Assembly: GCF_905171765.1 (NCBI RefSeq)
Contig: NC_053391.1
Span: forward strand, 154,747,565 to 154,811,564
DNA length: 64,000 nt
Direction of reading: 5' to 3'
From: Bufo bufo
Taxonomy: Eukaryota > Chordata > Amphibia > Anura > Bufonidae
Shown: one piece after another, positions 9,325 to 20,590 of the stretch
Numbering within the stretch: position 1 is the first letter of the stretch
Layout of the letters: the number at the start of each line of letters is the position of its first letter
The notes under the pieces: generated by a model
Databases searched by the model: none
Seen by the model: only the letters and a program-made list of their open reading frames with translations
Told to the model about the DNA's origin: nothing
Program-made: the position numbers and the translations under genes

Positions 9325-12300
9325 TCTGAATTCCTGCCATAATCGCCATTGTTTTAGAAATTTGTGATGATTACGGGCTTCCGAAGAGGAAAGCTCCTCG
9401 AAGCAATATATTTGGTCGACTTTCAGCTTCCATTGTTCTAGGGGGGAGGGGCAGTTGATTTTGGTACTAGTAGACGGGAAGCTATCAGCAGTTGCCTAAA
9501 GAGGAAAGGAAGGGGGAGTGTCTCTGTAATATCATCTAAGTTGAGTAAGGCTTTTGAGGGGGACATCTGCACTGTAGTGTGGCAAATTTGGTTGTTGATA
9601 TGAAAGATTTCCTTCCACCATATATTGATAAGAGGACAGTCCCACCATATATGGAAGAATGTTCCTCTATTGTCAAGGCATCTCCAGAATCTGTCTGAAG
9701 CTGTAACTGAGTAGAGAGAGATTATGTCTGGTGTCTTGTACCATCTAGTTAAAAGTTTATATCCGTTCTCCTGAATACGGACGCATCGAGATGACTTATG
9801 AGGAGATAAAAGTATGTCTGGTAGTGTTGGTACGGAGAAGTCCGGACCAAGATCTTTTTCCCATTGCCGAATAAAGGCAGGTTTAACCAGTATGGAGGGA
9901 GTATTCAGTTTTTTATATAGTTGCGAAATTAGCTTTTTTGGAGGGCTAGGGTTAGCTATAAGTGATTTGGACCATACCAGTGATCGGAAAGGGTTGCTGC
10001 TGGATATATGTTGTGAGATGAATGAATGGAGGTAAGAGATGGCGGATAAGGAATGTTGGTGTGGAGTGAGTTCCTTCTGGAATTCCTTAATGGGAAGTAT
10101 AAGGCCCTCAGGCTTAAAGAAGGAAAAAATTGAGGTGGTCGATTCTCTCAACTCACGTGGGGTACAGTCGATCACCGCAGGAAGAGCTGTTCCTAGAATG
10201 TCTCTCACTGAAAGGAGAAGAGGGGAAGGGTATTGAGCAGTGAGTGGACTGGAGCCATTTCCATGCATTGAGGGTGGCTTGAATGATTGGATAAGGTGAG
10301 GAAGGGATGTTAGCTACACTTGCTTTTCCTAAGAGAAGTGAGCGTAAGGGTTTGTTCATGAGTTCTTGCTCCATCGCAACCCAAGACTTGGTGTTAGGGG
10401 TTCTAAGCAATTCAATTACTCTGGATAACAGAACTGCCCTACCATATAGTTCAGGATCCGGCAAGGCTATTCCTCCCGTGTGTTTGGGATGTGAAAGTAA
10501 GGAGTAAGATAGTCTCGGTTTCTTCTTGTTCCAAATGAATGAGCGAAATAGTTTTCTAAGGGAGTCATAGTAAGATTTAGGGACATGGATGGGTAGGACC
10601 TGTTGGAGGTAGGTAAGGCGGGGTAATATCAGTGACATTAGGAGATTTTTGCGGCCAAACCAAGAGACAGTAGGAATGTCTACTTTAGTTATGTTTGCTG
10701 TGATGGATTGTAATAGAGGCGAGTAATTGAGTGTGAATAGTTCAGATGTGTCAGGGCTTATTTTAATTCCTAGGTAAGTTAGATAAGGTGATGACCAATC
10801 AAATGGGGAGTCCTTCCTAAGACTTTGCTGTGTAGATAGGGGGATCTTAATACATATCACTAGAGATTTTTGCTTATTAATTTTAAAGTTGTATAGGAGG
10901 CTATAGGTATCTATGTGTTTTTGGATTGCGGGAAGCAAATTTTTCAGATTAGAGGTCACCTTTGATGAGAAGGGGTTCCAGAGCTAAAACAAAAAGCAGG
11001 GGGGAAAGGGGGCATCCATTGATTAGCACTGAGGCTGATGCTTGAGAATACATTGCAAAGGTGGCTTGTACAAAGGGATCAGGCAGGCCAAATCCATACA
11101 GGATTTGATTCAGGTATGTCCAGTTGATTCTATCAAATGCTTTTTCCGCATCTGTACTCAGAAGAAGAAGAGGCTTAGAGCAGATATTAGAATAGTATAT
11201 CACATTTAGGACTCTGGACGTATTGTCCCTGCCCTCTCTACCTCGGAAAAAGCCCACCTGATCCCCATGCACCAATACGGGGAGAAGGGTTGTGAGACGA
11301 TTTGCTAGCATTTTCGCCAACAGTTTAAGGTCTATGAGTGAGATGGGTCTATAATTTGCGCATTGTTTAAGGTTTTTTCCTTCTTTGGGTATCGGGGTTA
11401 TATGGGCTATTGTCATATCTCTGGAAAGCTGTTTCCCCTGTAGGGCAAGGTTGCAAACCGAGAGCAGATGGGGGAGGATGTGCTGTTGGTAGGTTTTGTA
11501 ATATGATACAGGTAATCCATCTGGGCCTGGATTTTTGCCATGGGGGGATTGTTTCAAAACAATGGTTAGTTCTTCTAGTGTGAACGGGGAAGCTAATTTT
11601 AGTTTTTGGTTCGTTGAGATGGCTGGCAAGGTAAGTGAATCCAGGAATGATGATAGGAGAGATGAGTGGACCTCTGGAGCAAGCGTTGGAGGAAGGTTAT
11701 ATAAAGACTTGCAGAATGTACGAAATTGGATACCTATTAGTTTTGAGGAATATAGATGGGTAACTTGAGGGGTCTAATTGATGAATATAGTTCTGTTTCT
11801 GACCCTATGCATCATAAATTAAGACGCCTTATCACCATGTGCAAAGAATTTGTGCTGTGAATTTAAGAAGTATTTGGCTGTGGAGTGTTGCAAAAGAGAT
11901 TTCATCTCTGCTCTAAGATTTGATAATTCTAGTAGTTGTAGCTCCGAGAAGGAATGTTTATGTAGGGATTCTAAGGTCTGTATCTTTTTACATAGGGAGT
12001 CAATCTTTTTATTTCTTTCTTTCTTTAAAAAAGCACCAAGGCTTATGAAATGTCCTCTGATATAGGGTTTGTGGGCGTCCCAAAGGGATTTATCTGATAT
12101 CTCTGGTTGTTTATTTAGGGAGAAATATTCCTTGAGGAGATCAGAAATCTTTTCTTTAATAATCTGGTTACCTAATAGGGATTCATTTAAACGCCATTTG
12201 AATTTGCTTGGGTTGGGTATGGGCGCAGAAATCGAGAGGAAGACAGGGGCATGGTCAGACAAGTGAATGAAGCCAATTTTGGCCCCGTGACAGAGCTGGA

Positions 12301-12940
12301 GATGTTCCTTGGAGACAAACAAATAATCCAAACGTTGATAAGTATTATGGACGTGGGAATAGAATGTGTAGTCAACCGTGTTAGGATTTAATGTGCGCCA
12401 CGTGTCAATAAGGTGCAAATTCCAAAAACCTTCTCTTATGGAGCGTAGGCTTCTAGTTGCTAGGGCCGATTTTCAGGCCGACGAGTCGAGCTATGGGTTT
12501 AATGTGGCATTCAGGTCACCTCCTACAACCATCAGACCCTCAGCAAAGGTCTCTATAATAGGGAAAATTCTGGGGAACCAGGCGGAGTGTCTAAAGTTAG
12601 GAGCATACAGATTAATTATGGTATATGTTTGGGGGCCAAAAAAACCTTTAACCAATAAATATCTCCCTTCTGGATCTTGCAAATGGGAGATGTATTTAAA
12701 AGGGACCTTCCTCTGGAACCCAATGCTCACCCCCCCAGAGGCAGATGAGTCACCTCCACAGTGATACCACTGGGAATATTGAGAGAAGAATAGGTTGGGA
12801 TAGTGATTGAATTTAAAATGTGTTTCCTGCAGAAGTAGGACACTGGCTCCAGATTTGTGCAGCAATGTGAAGACCTGGCTCCTTTTAGAAGGGGAGTTGA
12901 AGCCTCTGACATTGTAGGACGCAAATGATAGATCAGCCAT
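9325..12940 (-). pseudogene. L1 ORF2 (endonuclease-reverse transcriptase), broken
   Basis: Enzyme for target-primed reverse transcription. The N-terminus at 12940 (LSFASYNVRGFN, then LLLQETHF) is the AP-endonuclease start, and GGDLNATLNP and LSDHAPVFLSIS are later endonuclease motifs. RT follows (NPGPDGLPVSYYK, NYRPISLIDLKLLAKMLANR, DAEKAFDRINW, CPLSPLLFVLALEPL). The chain is spread over frames 12491-12940, 11819-12418, 10949-11629, 10153-10959 and 9438-10268, with a last stretch to about 9325. The expected Y/F-A-D-D box is missing: sequence jumps from LALEPLL to a downstream RT segment near 10950, so part of the palm was deleted. Confidence 0.85.
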
Positions 12941-13495
12941 AATGTCTAGAGTAGAGGGGATTACCTTGCTGAAGCCTGGTCCCTTCCCAGGAAAACGTTC
13001 CTTGAGTGAGTATATTTTGAAGAGTCTGGGTGGGTGAGATGGACGCCAGAGGGGCCCTCATTGTATTCAAGTTCACTGGAATGGATGAGACAAGTACCTT
13101 AAACACAAAGTAAACAAAGGAACTTATAACAAGGATATAAACTTCTGTGTAATGATACCCACTGGAATGGGTTGCTCTAGTAATAAAAGTGAGGGTCGCA
13201 AGGGGGAAAATGGTTAATCAACCCTATTGTGATCCTCTTAGCACTAGATAAAGGCCTCTGTGGTGAGGCATTTAAATAGATGAGTAATAAGTCGTAGAGA
13301 GAGAGGGGGTATATCGGGAATAGCATGGGAAGGGTGAGGTGGGAAAAAGTTGTTAGCATTAGTAGCAAATTGATAATGTGAGAGGAGATAAGATGAGTGG
13401 GGGGAGGGAGGTAAGTCAGAGGGAAAGATAAGCGAGGAGGCTTGTAAGATATCAAGATAGATCAGATTTGTAAGTTGCAATACTGGAACCAGTCT

Positions 13496-14296
13496 CTACG
13501 GGGTCAGCTGCGTGTTCCTCCGCTTGAACCTGTGAAACTTCAGGGTGCATGGGGGTTCAAAGGGTGAAATCTTCGGTAGGTCTGGCAGCTCTGTCAAATC
13601 TTGATACAGCTCCCAATTTTCGACTTCCAGCGGAGCTATTTGTAGATGGTCGTAGGCTCCAATTAAGTCGGCTAATGTGGTGATGGTAAGGCGGCGTCCC
13701 TCATGAAAAAACGATAATCCAAATGGGAAAGTCCATCTGTATGGTATCTTTTTGGCCCTGAGCCAGTCGGTCAAAGGCTTCATGGTCCTGCGCTTCTTGA
13801 GAGTTGAGGGTGCCAGATCTTGGTAGATTGATATGGGGGTTTCCTCATATGTCAGGTCTTCATGGTTCCTGGCAGCCTCCAAAACCGCCGATTTGACTTG
13901 AAAGTTAAGGAACCTACAGATTATGTCTGTGGGCGGTTCAGACGTTTTGGGCTTAGGTCTCAGTGCTCTGTGAGCCCGTTCAATGATTATATCCGTCTGG
14001 TAATCTGGTCCCAGAATGCAGCAGCAAATCGCGGTCACAGCCCCAGGAATGTCAGCCGCGAGGACAGTTTCGGGTATTCCCCTGAAACACAAGTTGTTCC
14101 TGCGCCTTCTATTTTCTTGGTCCTCCAAGACGTTATGGAGGTCGTTGAGGTAAGTGCGGCATTTCTGCAAGGTGGACGCGGTAGCCGTCTGGTGGTCCAG
14201 AACCGCAGCTTGGTGCGTTTCTAGGGCTACAACCCGGTCCCCTATCTGATGGACATCATGGCGTAGGGCCGTAAGTTCGCTTAAGATTGGCTCCAT
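13496..14296 (-). CDS. L1 ORF1 protein (Transposase_22-like), intact frame
   Basis: 266 residues, uninterrupted. L1 ORF1p is an RNA-binding chaperone that trimerises and packages L1 RNA. An N-terminal coiled coil is visible (about residues 1-65, with HQIGDRVVALE-type heptads), followed by an RRM-like core (NNLCFRGIPE, then IIERAHRALRPK at about 115-128) and a C-terminal domain (SIYQDLAPSTLKKRR, FHEGRRLTI). The ATG at 14296 opens directly before the coiled coil and suits the family. ORF1 is intact although the ORF2 of the same copy is broken. Confidence 0.85.
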   Translation of the reverse strand: MEPILSELTALRHDVHQIGDRVVALETHQAAVLDHQTATASTLQKCRTYLNDLHNVLEDQENRRRRNNLCFRGIPETVLAADIPGAVTAICCCILGPDYQTDIIIERAHRALRPKPKTSEPPTDIICRFLNFQVKSAVLEAARNHEDLTYEETPISIYQDLAPSTLKKRRTMKPLTDWLRAKKIPYRWTFPFGLSFFHEGRRLTITTLADLIGAYDHLQIAPLEVENWELYQDLTELPDLPKISPFEPPCTLKFHRFKRRNTQLTP

Positions 14297-14664
14297 GGCT
14301 TTACTGAGTGACTGCTTTAGGAAGCGGCGAGTGATCGGAAGAGCCGTCTTGCAGTGAGAGTCCTCTGTATCACTCTCTCCCTCAGAGAATTCTGTGGGGC
14401 TCTAGCTCACCTCTTGAGATGGAGTTGGCGTCATCTTGACTTCTCAAGCCGCGACAGTGGCGGCAGCTTTTTTTATGAATTTATCCATGTCTCCACTATT
14501 ATTCGGAGGTTTGCTGGCATTAGGATTGTCCCCGGCTTTGGGGTGACCGATCTTGACCATTCTCTCGTCTGTTAGCTTATGTAAGCTGGTGCTTTACAGG
14601 ATTTTGTACGGAGAGCTCCTGACTATGCGGCCATCACTGTCCGGCGCTAGCTCCGCCCCTTTGC
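14297..14664 (-). promoter_or_regulatory. L1 5' UTR
   Basis: 368 bp between the 5' duplication and the ORF1 ATG, moderately GC-rich. Such regions carry the internal promoter of L1; no specific element was identified. The presence of a 5' UTR up to the duplication indicates an insertion without 5' truncation. Confidence 0.6.
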
Positions 14665-14677
14665 AGACATAAGTTCT

Positions 14678-15335
14678 AAAGAAAAGAGTATATCCCAAGA
14701 AGACATAAAGTTCGTACACACTCTAGAAGAAAGTATTGAGAAGAATCAATAAGGTCATCTTGAAATGCCCTTATCTTTTAGAGAGCGACCTCGTCTGCCA
14801 AATAACAGAAATCTTGCCCTAGCAAGATTGAAATGTTTAAAGAAAAGGTTGGGAAGAGATCCCAAATTCAAAGATACAGAGCCAGCAGAATACAGAATGA
14901 AAGTAGACTTGTTTGGAGCAGCATCATCTCCAGGTTGCGCCAATTATGGTATGAAGTACTTAGCTAATCAGAATGAAAAGGATTGCGTATCAGCAGCAAA
15001 TTTTCTGAAGAAAAACTTTTATGTAGATGATGGTCTTATAAGTCTAGAGTCCACAGAATCTGCAATCAAACTAGTGATCATCTTCCAGTTCAGAACGTAC
15101 TTGGATTAGGATGGAATGTAGAGAACAACAGATTCTTTTTCGAAGTATCTATTGAAAAGAAAGTGGCTTCTATATTTGATCTATTGGGATTCTTGGCCCC
15201 AGTATTCCTCAGAGCAAAATAAATACTGCAAGAATTATGCAGACAAAAGTTGGGATGGAATAAGCCCATAACTGAAAATTTGAGGCCAAGGTGGGAGAGT
15301 TGGATAAGAGACTTGCAAAACTTGAGAGAAGTTTG
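14678..15335 (+). pseudogene. BEL/Pao reverse transcriptase, rest (internal deletion)
   Basis: Resumes after the L1 with FVHTLEESIEKN and RLPNNRNLALARLKCLKKRL, which match the start of BEL/Pao RT. It then jumps from RDPKFKD to EYRMKVDLFGAASSPGCANY, so the block that normally carries the first catalytic aspartate (well over 100 residues) is gone. FYVDDGL (YVDD box) and the downstream FDLLGFLAPV segment are present, with further frame lesions near 15105 and 15220. Cut at 15340 by the gypsy element. Non-functional. Confidence 0.8.
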
Positions 15336-15340
15336 GATAC

Positions 15341-15966
15341 TGTCACGAGGGTGTCAAGAACCACGCCTGACTCCGTTATTCCCGGGGTCAGGAAGTCGCA
15401 GCGGTTGGCTGCGCGCTCTATGTAAGATAGGGCTGTTTCCTTATGGTAGCTTTCTGGGTTTGCTTTGCAATCCTTTTTGGCTCACTCAGGGATCCGTAGC
15501 TCTTTCTCCTCAGCTGTTCCTTGCCCAGCACTCCCAACCCCCTTTTATTCCCCTCTCACACTTCTCTGGTTGCCAGATATAGAGCTTCCTGCCTGGACAT
15601 CTATTCTGACCCTCTGGAGCTGTGTTGCTGCGTTCTCTGGTTGTTGGTCCAGAACGCTACCCTCTGGATCCCTGTTGGACCTTTGTGGTCTGCTGTGGTC
15701 GCCCACCTGGGTGTATGTGTTTGTCTGTCCTCTCCCTGGTGTTTCCCTCTTAGTGTCAGTGGTGCGGACTAGCGATCCCTATCTAGGGCTCATTTTAGGG
15801 AAAGCCAGGGTTTAGGCACGTGATCGCCGCACGGGTGAGGAACCCGTCTAGGGACGTCAGGGCAGTCAGGTGCCAGCCGCAAAGTGAGTCAGGGGTCACC
15901 ACCTTTCCCTCTCCCTTGGGCAGGGCTTTCCCTTTTCCCTCTCTGTGCGTGACGCCGGTCATTACA
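15341..15966 (+). repeat. Gypsy 5' LTR (626 bp)
   Basis: Starts TGTCACGAGGGTGTC and ends GGTCATTACA. Nearly identical to the 3' LTR apart from a few substitutions and indels (the 3' copy has extra bases near 19646 and 19706). ORFs translated through it on plus are not genes. Confidence 0.95.
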
Positions 15967-16139
15967 TTATATCTGGCCCTTATTTTGTGTAGGTAAAAAA
16001 AAAAATAATAATAATAATTTTTTACCTACTTAGAATCCAGTATGGATCAAATTGCTGCTCTGTCCAAACACAGCCTATGCAGCTAGGAGGAACTACTCGT
16101 CAGGTCCGTCCTCCTGAGGCTCGCCGTAGGCGTGGGGTT

Positions 16140-16759
16140 TGTTTTTTTTGTGGCGAGAGGGGTCATTTCATTAATGTCTGTCCTTCTTTCCTCAGAAACA
16201 AAAGACCGTCGGAAAACTACTAACCCCAGGCTGTGTGGAGGATGTCAGCCGGGGGGTATACGTTTTCTCCATACGTACATCGCAATTTGTGTTGCCAGCG
16301 GTTATTGTTTTTGGTGATAAGACGGAGACTATTTCTTTCTTTCTAGACAGTGGAGCAGAAGTAAATTTGATAGATGCCCATTTTGCCCGCACTATGGGTT
16401 TGTCTCTCTGTACGCTACAGAGACCTATTCCCATATTCGCTATTGATTCTGCTCCTCTGTCTCAGGGAAACCTCACCCACATTGTTCATAATTTACACCT
16501 TCGGGTAGGGGACCACCATAACGAGATGCTTTCATGTTATGTTCTGGAGGGGCTTCCCACTCCGGTAGTGCTGGGTCTCCCCTGGTTGGTAGCGCACAAT
16601 CCAGTGGTGGATTGGCAGGCCAGGGAGATATTGGAGTGGAGTGAGCAGTGCAGAGAAAATTGCTTAAATAGCAATTGCTTAGTCGCCTCCATAACTACCC
16701 TACCTACAATTAAATCGGATAACCATCAGAGACCCATACCCTCTTCCTCTCATTCCTGA
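16140..16759 (+). pseudogene. Gypsy gag zinc knuckle and aspartic protease remnant
   Basis: CFFCGERGHFINVC at about 16140-16181 is a classical C-x2-C-x4-H-x4-C knuckle at the end of gag. One frame over, from 16235, the protease has FFLDSGAEVNLID (D-S-G active site) and a VLGLPWLVAHNP strand typical of gypsy proteases. The protease frame ends at 16759, because a deletion fuses it out of frame to RT near 16725. Gag upstream of the knuckle is missing. Confidence 0.85.
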
Positions 16760-19343
16760 CCTGTTTAACCAGATTGCGGGTGCTAGGTGGTTCTCCAAAC
16801 TTGATCTTAGGGGGGCCTACAATCTGATTCGTATTAAGGAGGGGGATGAGTGGAAGACAGCTTTTAACACCCCTGAGGTGCATTATGAAAATCTAGTTAT
16901 GCCTTTCGGTCTGACCAAAGCTCCTGCCGTCTTTCAACATTTCGTTAATGACATTTTTTGTCATCTAATCGGCAGGTTTGTGGTAATATACCTAGATGAT
17001 ATTTTAATTTATTCGTCTGATCTGAGAACACATGAGGTGCATGTCAGACAAGTACTGCAGGTCCTACGGACGAATAAATTATATGCTAAAATTGAAAAAT
17101 GTGTCTTTGCCGTTCAGGAGATACAATTCCTAGGTTATTTTTTATCTGCTTCAGGTTTCCGTATGGATCCTAGGAAGGTCCAGGCAATTTTAGATTGGGA
17201 TCTTCCTGAGAACCTGAAAGCACTGCAACGGTTCTTGGGCTTCGCGAATTTCTATAGGAAATTCATTAAAAATTATTCACTTATTGTAAAACCCCTTACT
17301 GACATGACTAGGAAGGGGACTGATTTTTGTAAATGGTCTGACGCCGCTAAAGTTGCTTTTTCCTCTCTAAAAGAGAGGTTTACTTCGGCACCTGTATTAG
17401 TCCAACCTGATGTCTCTCAGCCTTTTATTGTTGAAGTCGATTCGTCAGAGGTGGGAGTGGGGGCGGTGCTGTCTCAGGGTCCGTCTCCTGGTAAATGGCG
17501 TTCTTGTGCTTTCTTTTCTAAAAAACTATCTGCAGCAGAAAAGAACTACGATATTGGCAATAGGGAACTATTAGCTATTAAACTAGCGTTTGAAGAATGG
17601 CGTCACTTTTTAGAGGGGGCAGTCCACCCCGTCACTGTGATTACGGACCACAAAAATCTTCTGTACCTCGAATCAGCTAAGCGTCTCACCCCTAGACAAG
17701 CTAGGTGGTCGCTATTTTTTACCAGGTTTAACTTTGTGATTACCTATCGTCCTGGGGCAAAGAATACCAAGGCTGATGCACTATCTCGTTGTTTCCCTGG
17801 AGGGGGTAATGTGAGTGATCCGGTGCCCATTCTTCAAAGAGGAGTGGTTGTTTCTGCGGTAAACTCTGTTCTGGAGGGGAAGGTGTTAGAGGCCCAGGGG
17901 GACGCCCCGGTCTCTTGCCCCTCAGAGAAATTGTTTGTACCGTTGAACCTGCGTTTCGAATTATTAAAGGAACATCATAATTCGGCACTTGCTGGGCACC
18001 CGGGTAGTAAAGCAACCTTGGAGCTATTGTCTCGTCGTTTTTGGTGGCCAAGGTTGCGTCAGGATGTATTGGATTTTGTGTCTTCTTGTTCTACCTGTGC
18101 GCGCGCAAAAGTTTCACATACACGTCCTGCAGGGTCTCTATTACCACTCGTCATTCCCAATAGACCATGGACACATCTGTCAATGGATTTTATCACTGAC
18201 TTACCTTTGTCTGCGGGTAAAACAGTTATTTTGGTAGTAGTGGACAGGTTTAGCAAAATGGTACACTTCATTGCGTTACCTGCACTACCTAATGCTAAGA
18301 CTCTTGCTCAGGTATTCGTCAGTGAAATCGTGAAGCTTCACGGTGTCCCCTCCGATGTTGTTTCGGATCGGGGTACCCAGTTTATTTCTAAATTTTGGAA
18401 AGCTTTTTGTTCCCGTTTGGGGGTACACTTGTCCTTTTCCTCAGCTTTCCATCCTCAGTCGAATGGACAGACTGAGCGTACAAACCAAAACCTGGAGACA
18501 TACCTAAGATGTTTTGTGTCTGAAAACCAAGAGTTGTGGTCATCATATTTACCGTTAGCTGAGTTTGCCATAAATAATCGTCGTCAGGAATCCACTGGCA
18601 AGTCACCATTTCTTGGTGCATATGGTTTTCATCCCCAATTTTGTACTTTCAAAGAGGGGGGGTCTTCTGGGGTTCCCGAAGAGGAACGGTTTTCGTCATC
18701 TCTTTCATCGGTATGGCAGAAGGTGCAAGCTAACTTGAAAAATATGGGAGGTAAATACAAATGCATGGCTGATAAGAGACGGTCGCCAGGTCCGGACCTA
18801 GGAGTGAATGACTATGTGTGGTTGTCTACCAGGAATATTAAATTGAAGGTTCCCTCTTGGAAACTGGGTCCTAGGTTTATTGGTCCTTACAAAATTGTAG
18901 CCAGCATCAACCCCGTGGCTTTTCGCCTGGAGTTACCTCAGACTTTTAAAATCCATAATGTCTTTCATAAGTCGTTACTCAAAAAATATGTTACACCTCT
19001 AGAACCGTCACCGCTGCCACCCCCTCCTGTTGTTGTGGATGGTAATCTAGAATTTCAGATATCCAAAATTGTTAATTCTCGTTGGGTACGCCGCTCTCTT
19101 CAATATCTGGTGCATTGGAGAGGTTACGGTCCCGAGGAAAGAATGTGGGTTCCTGCGTCTGAGGTAAACGCCGACAGGCTAGTTCGGGTTTTTCATGCCT
19201 CTCATCCTGAGAGACCTGGTCCTGAGTGTCCGGAGGCCCCTCGTAGAGAGGGGGGTACTGTCACGAGGGTGTCAAGAACCACGCCTGACTCCGTTATACC
19301 CGGGGTCAGGAAGTCGCAGCGGTTGGCTGCGCACTCTATGTAA
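16755..19343 (+). CDS. Gypsy pol: RT (N-truncated), RNase H, integrase, chromodomain
   Basis: An open frame of over 820 codons (from M at 16878 to the stop at 19343; homology in the same frame already starts near 16755 with LPLIPDLFNQI and FSKLDLRGAYN). RT has VMPFGLTKAPAVFQ and YLDDILIYS. RNase H has FIVEVDSSEVGVGAVLSQ and ITDHKNL. Integrase shows the HHCC finger (HHNSALAGH ... CSTCARAK), then catalytic D in SMDFITDLPL, D in VSDRGTQF and E in NGQTERTNQNLE. The C-terminal chromodomain (YLVHWRGYGPEERMWVP) targets chromatin. The frame runs into the 3' LTR. RT lacks its N-terminal part because of the upstream deletion, so reverse transcription is not expected, although integrase and chromodomain look complete. 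Confidence 0.9.
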   Translation, partial: PDLFNQIAGARWFSKLDLRGAYNLIRIKEGDEWKTAFNTPEVHYENLVMPFGLTKAPAVFQHFVNDIFCHLIGRFVVIYLDDILIYSSDLRTHEVHVRQVLQVLRTNKLYAKIEKCVFAVQEIQFLGYFLSASGFRMDPRKVQAILDWDLPENLKALQRFLGFANFYRKFIKNYSLIVKPLTDMTRKGTDFCKWSDAAKVAFSSLKERFTSAPVLVQPDVSQPFIVEVDSSEVGVGAVLSQGPSPGKWRSCAFFSKKLSAAEKNYDIGNRELLAIKLAFEEWRHFLEGAVHPVTVITDHKNLLYLESAKRLTPRQARWSLFFTRFNFVITYRPGAKNTKADALSRCFPGGGNVSDPVPILQRGVVVSAVNSVLEGKVLEAQGDAPVSCPSEKLFVPLNLRFELLKEHHNSALAGHPGSKATLELLSRRFWWPRLRQDVLDFVSSCSTCARAKVSHTRPAGSLLPLVIPNRPWTHLSMDFITDLPLSAGKTVILVVVDRFSKMVHFIALPALPNAKTLAQVFVSEIVKLHGVPSDVVSDRGTQFISKFWKAFCSRLGVHLSFSSAFHPQSNGQTERTNQNLETYLRCFVSENQELWSSYLPLAEFAINNRRQESTGKSPFLGAYGFHPQFCTFKEGGSSGVPEEERFSSSLSSVWQKVQANLKNMGGKYKCMADKRRSPGPDLGVNDYVWLSTRNIKLKVPSWKLGPRFIGPYKIVASINPVAFRLELPQTFKIHNVFHKSLLKKYVTPLEPSPLPPPPVVVDGNLEFQISKIVNSRWVRRSLQYLVHWRGYGPEERMWVPASEVNADRLVRVFHASHPERPGPECPEAPRREGGTVTRVSRTTPDSVIPGVRKSQRLAAHSM

Positions 19344-19907
19344 GATAGGGCTGTTTCCTTACGGTAGCTTTCTGGGTTTGCTTTGCAACCCTTTTTGGCT
19401 CACTCAGGGATCCGTAGCTCCTTCTCCTCAGCTGTTCCTTGTCCAGCACTCCCAACCCCCTTATATTCCCCTCTCACACTTCTCTGGTTGCCAGATATAG
19501 AGCTTCCTGCCTGGACATCTATTCTGACCCTCTGGAGCTGTGTTGCTGCGTTCTCTGGTTGTTGGTCCAGAACGCTACCCTCCGGATCCCTGTTGGACCT
19601 TTGTGGTCTGCTGTGGTCGCCCACCTGGGTGTATGTGTTTGTCTGTATTGTCTGTCCTCTCCCTGGTGTTTCCCTCTTAGTGTGAGTGGTGCGGACTAGC
19701 GATCCCACCGGCCCGTTCACTATCTAGGGTTCATTTTAGGGAAAGCCAGGGTTTAGGCACGTGATCGCCGCACGGGTTAGGAACCCGTCTAGGGACGTCA
19801 GGGCTGTCAGGTGCCAGCCACAAGGTGAGTCAGGGGTCACCACCTTTCCCTCTCCCTTGGGCAGGGCTTTCCCTTTTCCCTCCCTGTGCGTGACGCCGGT
19901 CATTACA
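19259..19907 (+). repeat. Gypsy 3' LTR (649 bp)
   Basis: Starts TGTCACGAGG right after the purine tract and ends GGTCATTACA, followed by the GATAC duplication. High identity with the 5' LTR implies the insertion is young relative to its BEL/Pao host. Confidence 0.95.
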
Positions 19908-20590
19908 GATACCCAGATATTTTGTACCTCATGATTTCGGAAAGTACAAGAAAATAGAACTTCATTACTTTTCAGATGCCAGTAGTTATGGCTATGGTCA
20001 GTGCTACTACATCAGAGTAATAGAAGAAGAAAAGATACACTGTGCCCTGGTTATGGGGAAGGCCAGAGTTGCACCTACCAGTATTCAGACAATACCAAGA
20101 CTTGAACTGAAAGCAGCTGTTGTTTCAGCATCAGTAATCAAGTTTCTGAGAGAAGAATTGGAATTGAAAATAGATGAAGTATATTTTTGGACAGACTCAC
20201 AAGTTGTCCTAGGATACATAAACAACGAAGCTCGAAGATTTCATATCTTTGTCCCCAACAGGTTTGAGAAAATTCGGTAAATAACAAATCAGGAACATTG
20301 GCATCACATTGACACAAAGCATAACCAAGCAGATCATGTTTCAAGAGGCCTGAATGTAACAAAATTAAAAAATTCAAATTTGTTCACAGGCCCAGAGTTC
20401 CTTTGGGAAAAGGAAATCACGCTCAGTAAAGGTTACACAGAATTGTGTATGGGCGATCCATAAGTAAAAGTTGTACAAACATTGAGTACTGAAGCCAAGT
20501 GTCAAGATGACATACTTGAAAGACTAGCCACATGTTCAAAATGGAATACAGTCATAAACGTAGATAAACCACAGAAATTAGTGCAAAACA
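19908..20590 (+). pseudogene. BEL/Pao RNase H region (broken)
   Basis: Continues the BEL/Pao frame after the gypsy insertion. ELHYFSDASSYGYGQCYY, IPRLELKAAVVSA and VYFWTDSQVVLGYI are the RNase H D-E-D landmarks of this clade. A TAA near 20278-20280 interrupts the frame, after which HWHHIDTKHNQADHVSRG (connection to integrase) is still readable, and a further stop lies near 20461. Confidence 0.8.

Larger units (their letters stand above)
8980..14664 (-). mobile_element. Full-length L1/Tx1-type LINE, antisense, in BEL/Pao RT
   Basis: Flanked by AGACATAAGTTCT at 8967-8979 and 14665-14677 (13-bp duplication). The 3' end, at the low coordinate, carries an A-rich tail (on plus: TTTTTTATTTTATTTTATTT from 8979). 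Order on the minus strand: 5' UTR (14664-14297), ORF1 (14296-13496), spacer, ORF2 (12940-about 9330), 3' UTR. Several frameshifts and a lost RT active-site block make it dead, but both ends are preserved. Confidence 0.9.
15341..19907 (+). mobile_element. Chromodomain-bearing Ty3/gypsy retrotransposon
   Basis: Bounded by TG...CA LTRs and a perfect 5-bp duplication GATAC (15336-15340 and 19908-19912), inserted in BEL/Pao between RT and RNase H. Internal region 15967-19258. The gag is almost entirely deleted (only its start near 16042 and the CCHC knuckle remain), and a second deletion joins protease to mid-RT. The rest of pol is one long open frame ending in a chromodomain, which marks a chromovirus-type gypsy. 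A purine tract (AGAGAGGGGGGTAC) precedes the 3' LTR. Confidence 0.95.

Noticed and set aside
15250..15815. ORFs of about 110 residues near the gypsy 5' LTR
   Set aside because: They run through LTR sequence and recur almost identically in the 3' LTR (19195-19685); no protein family recognised.
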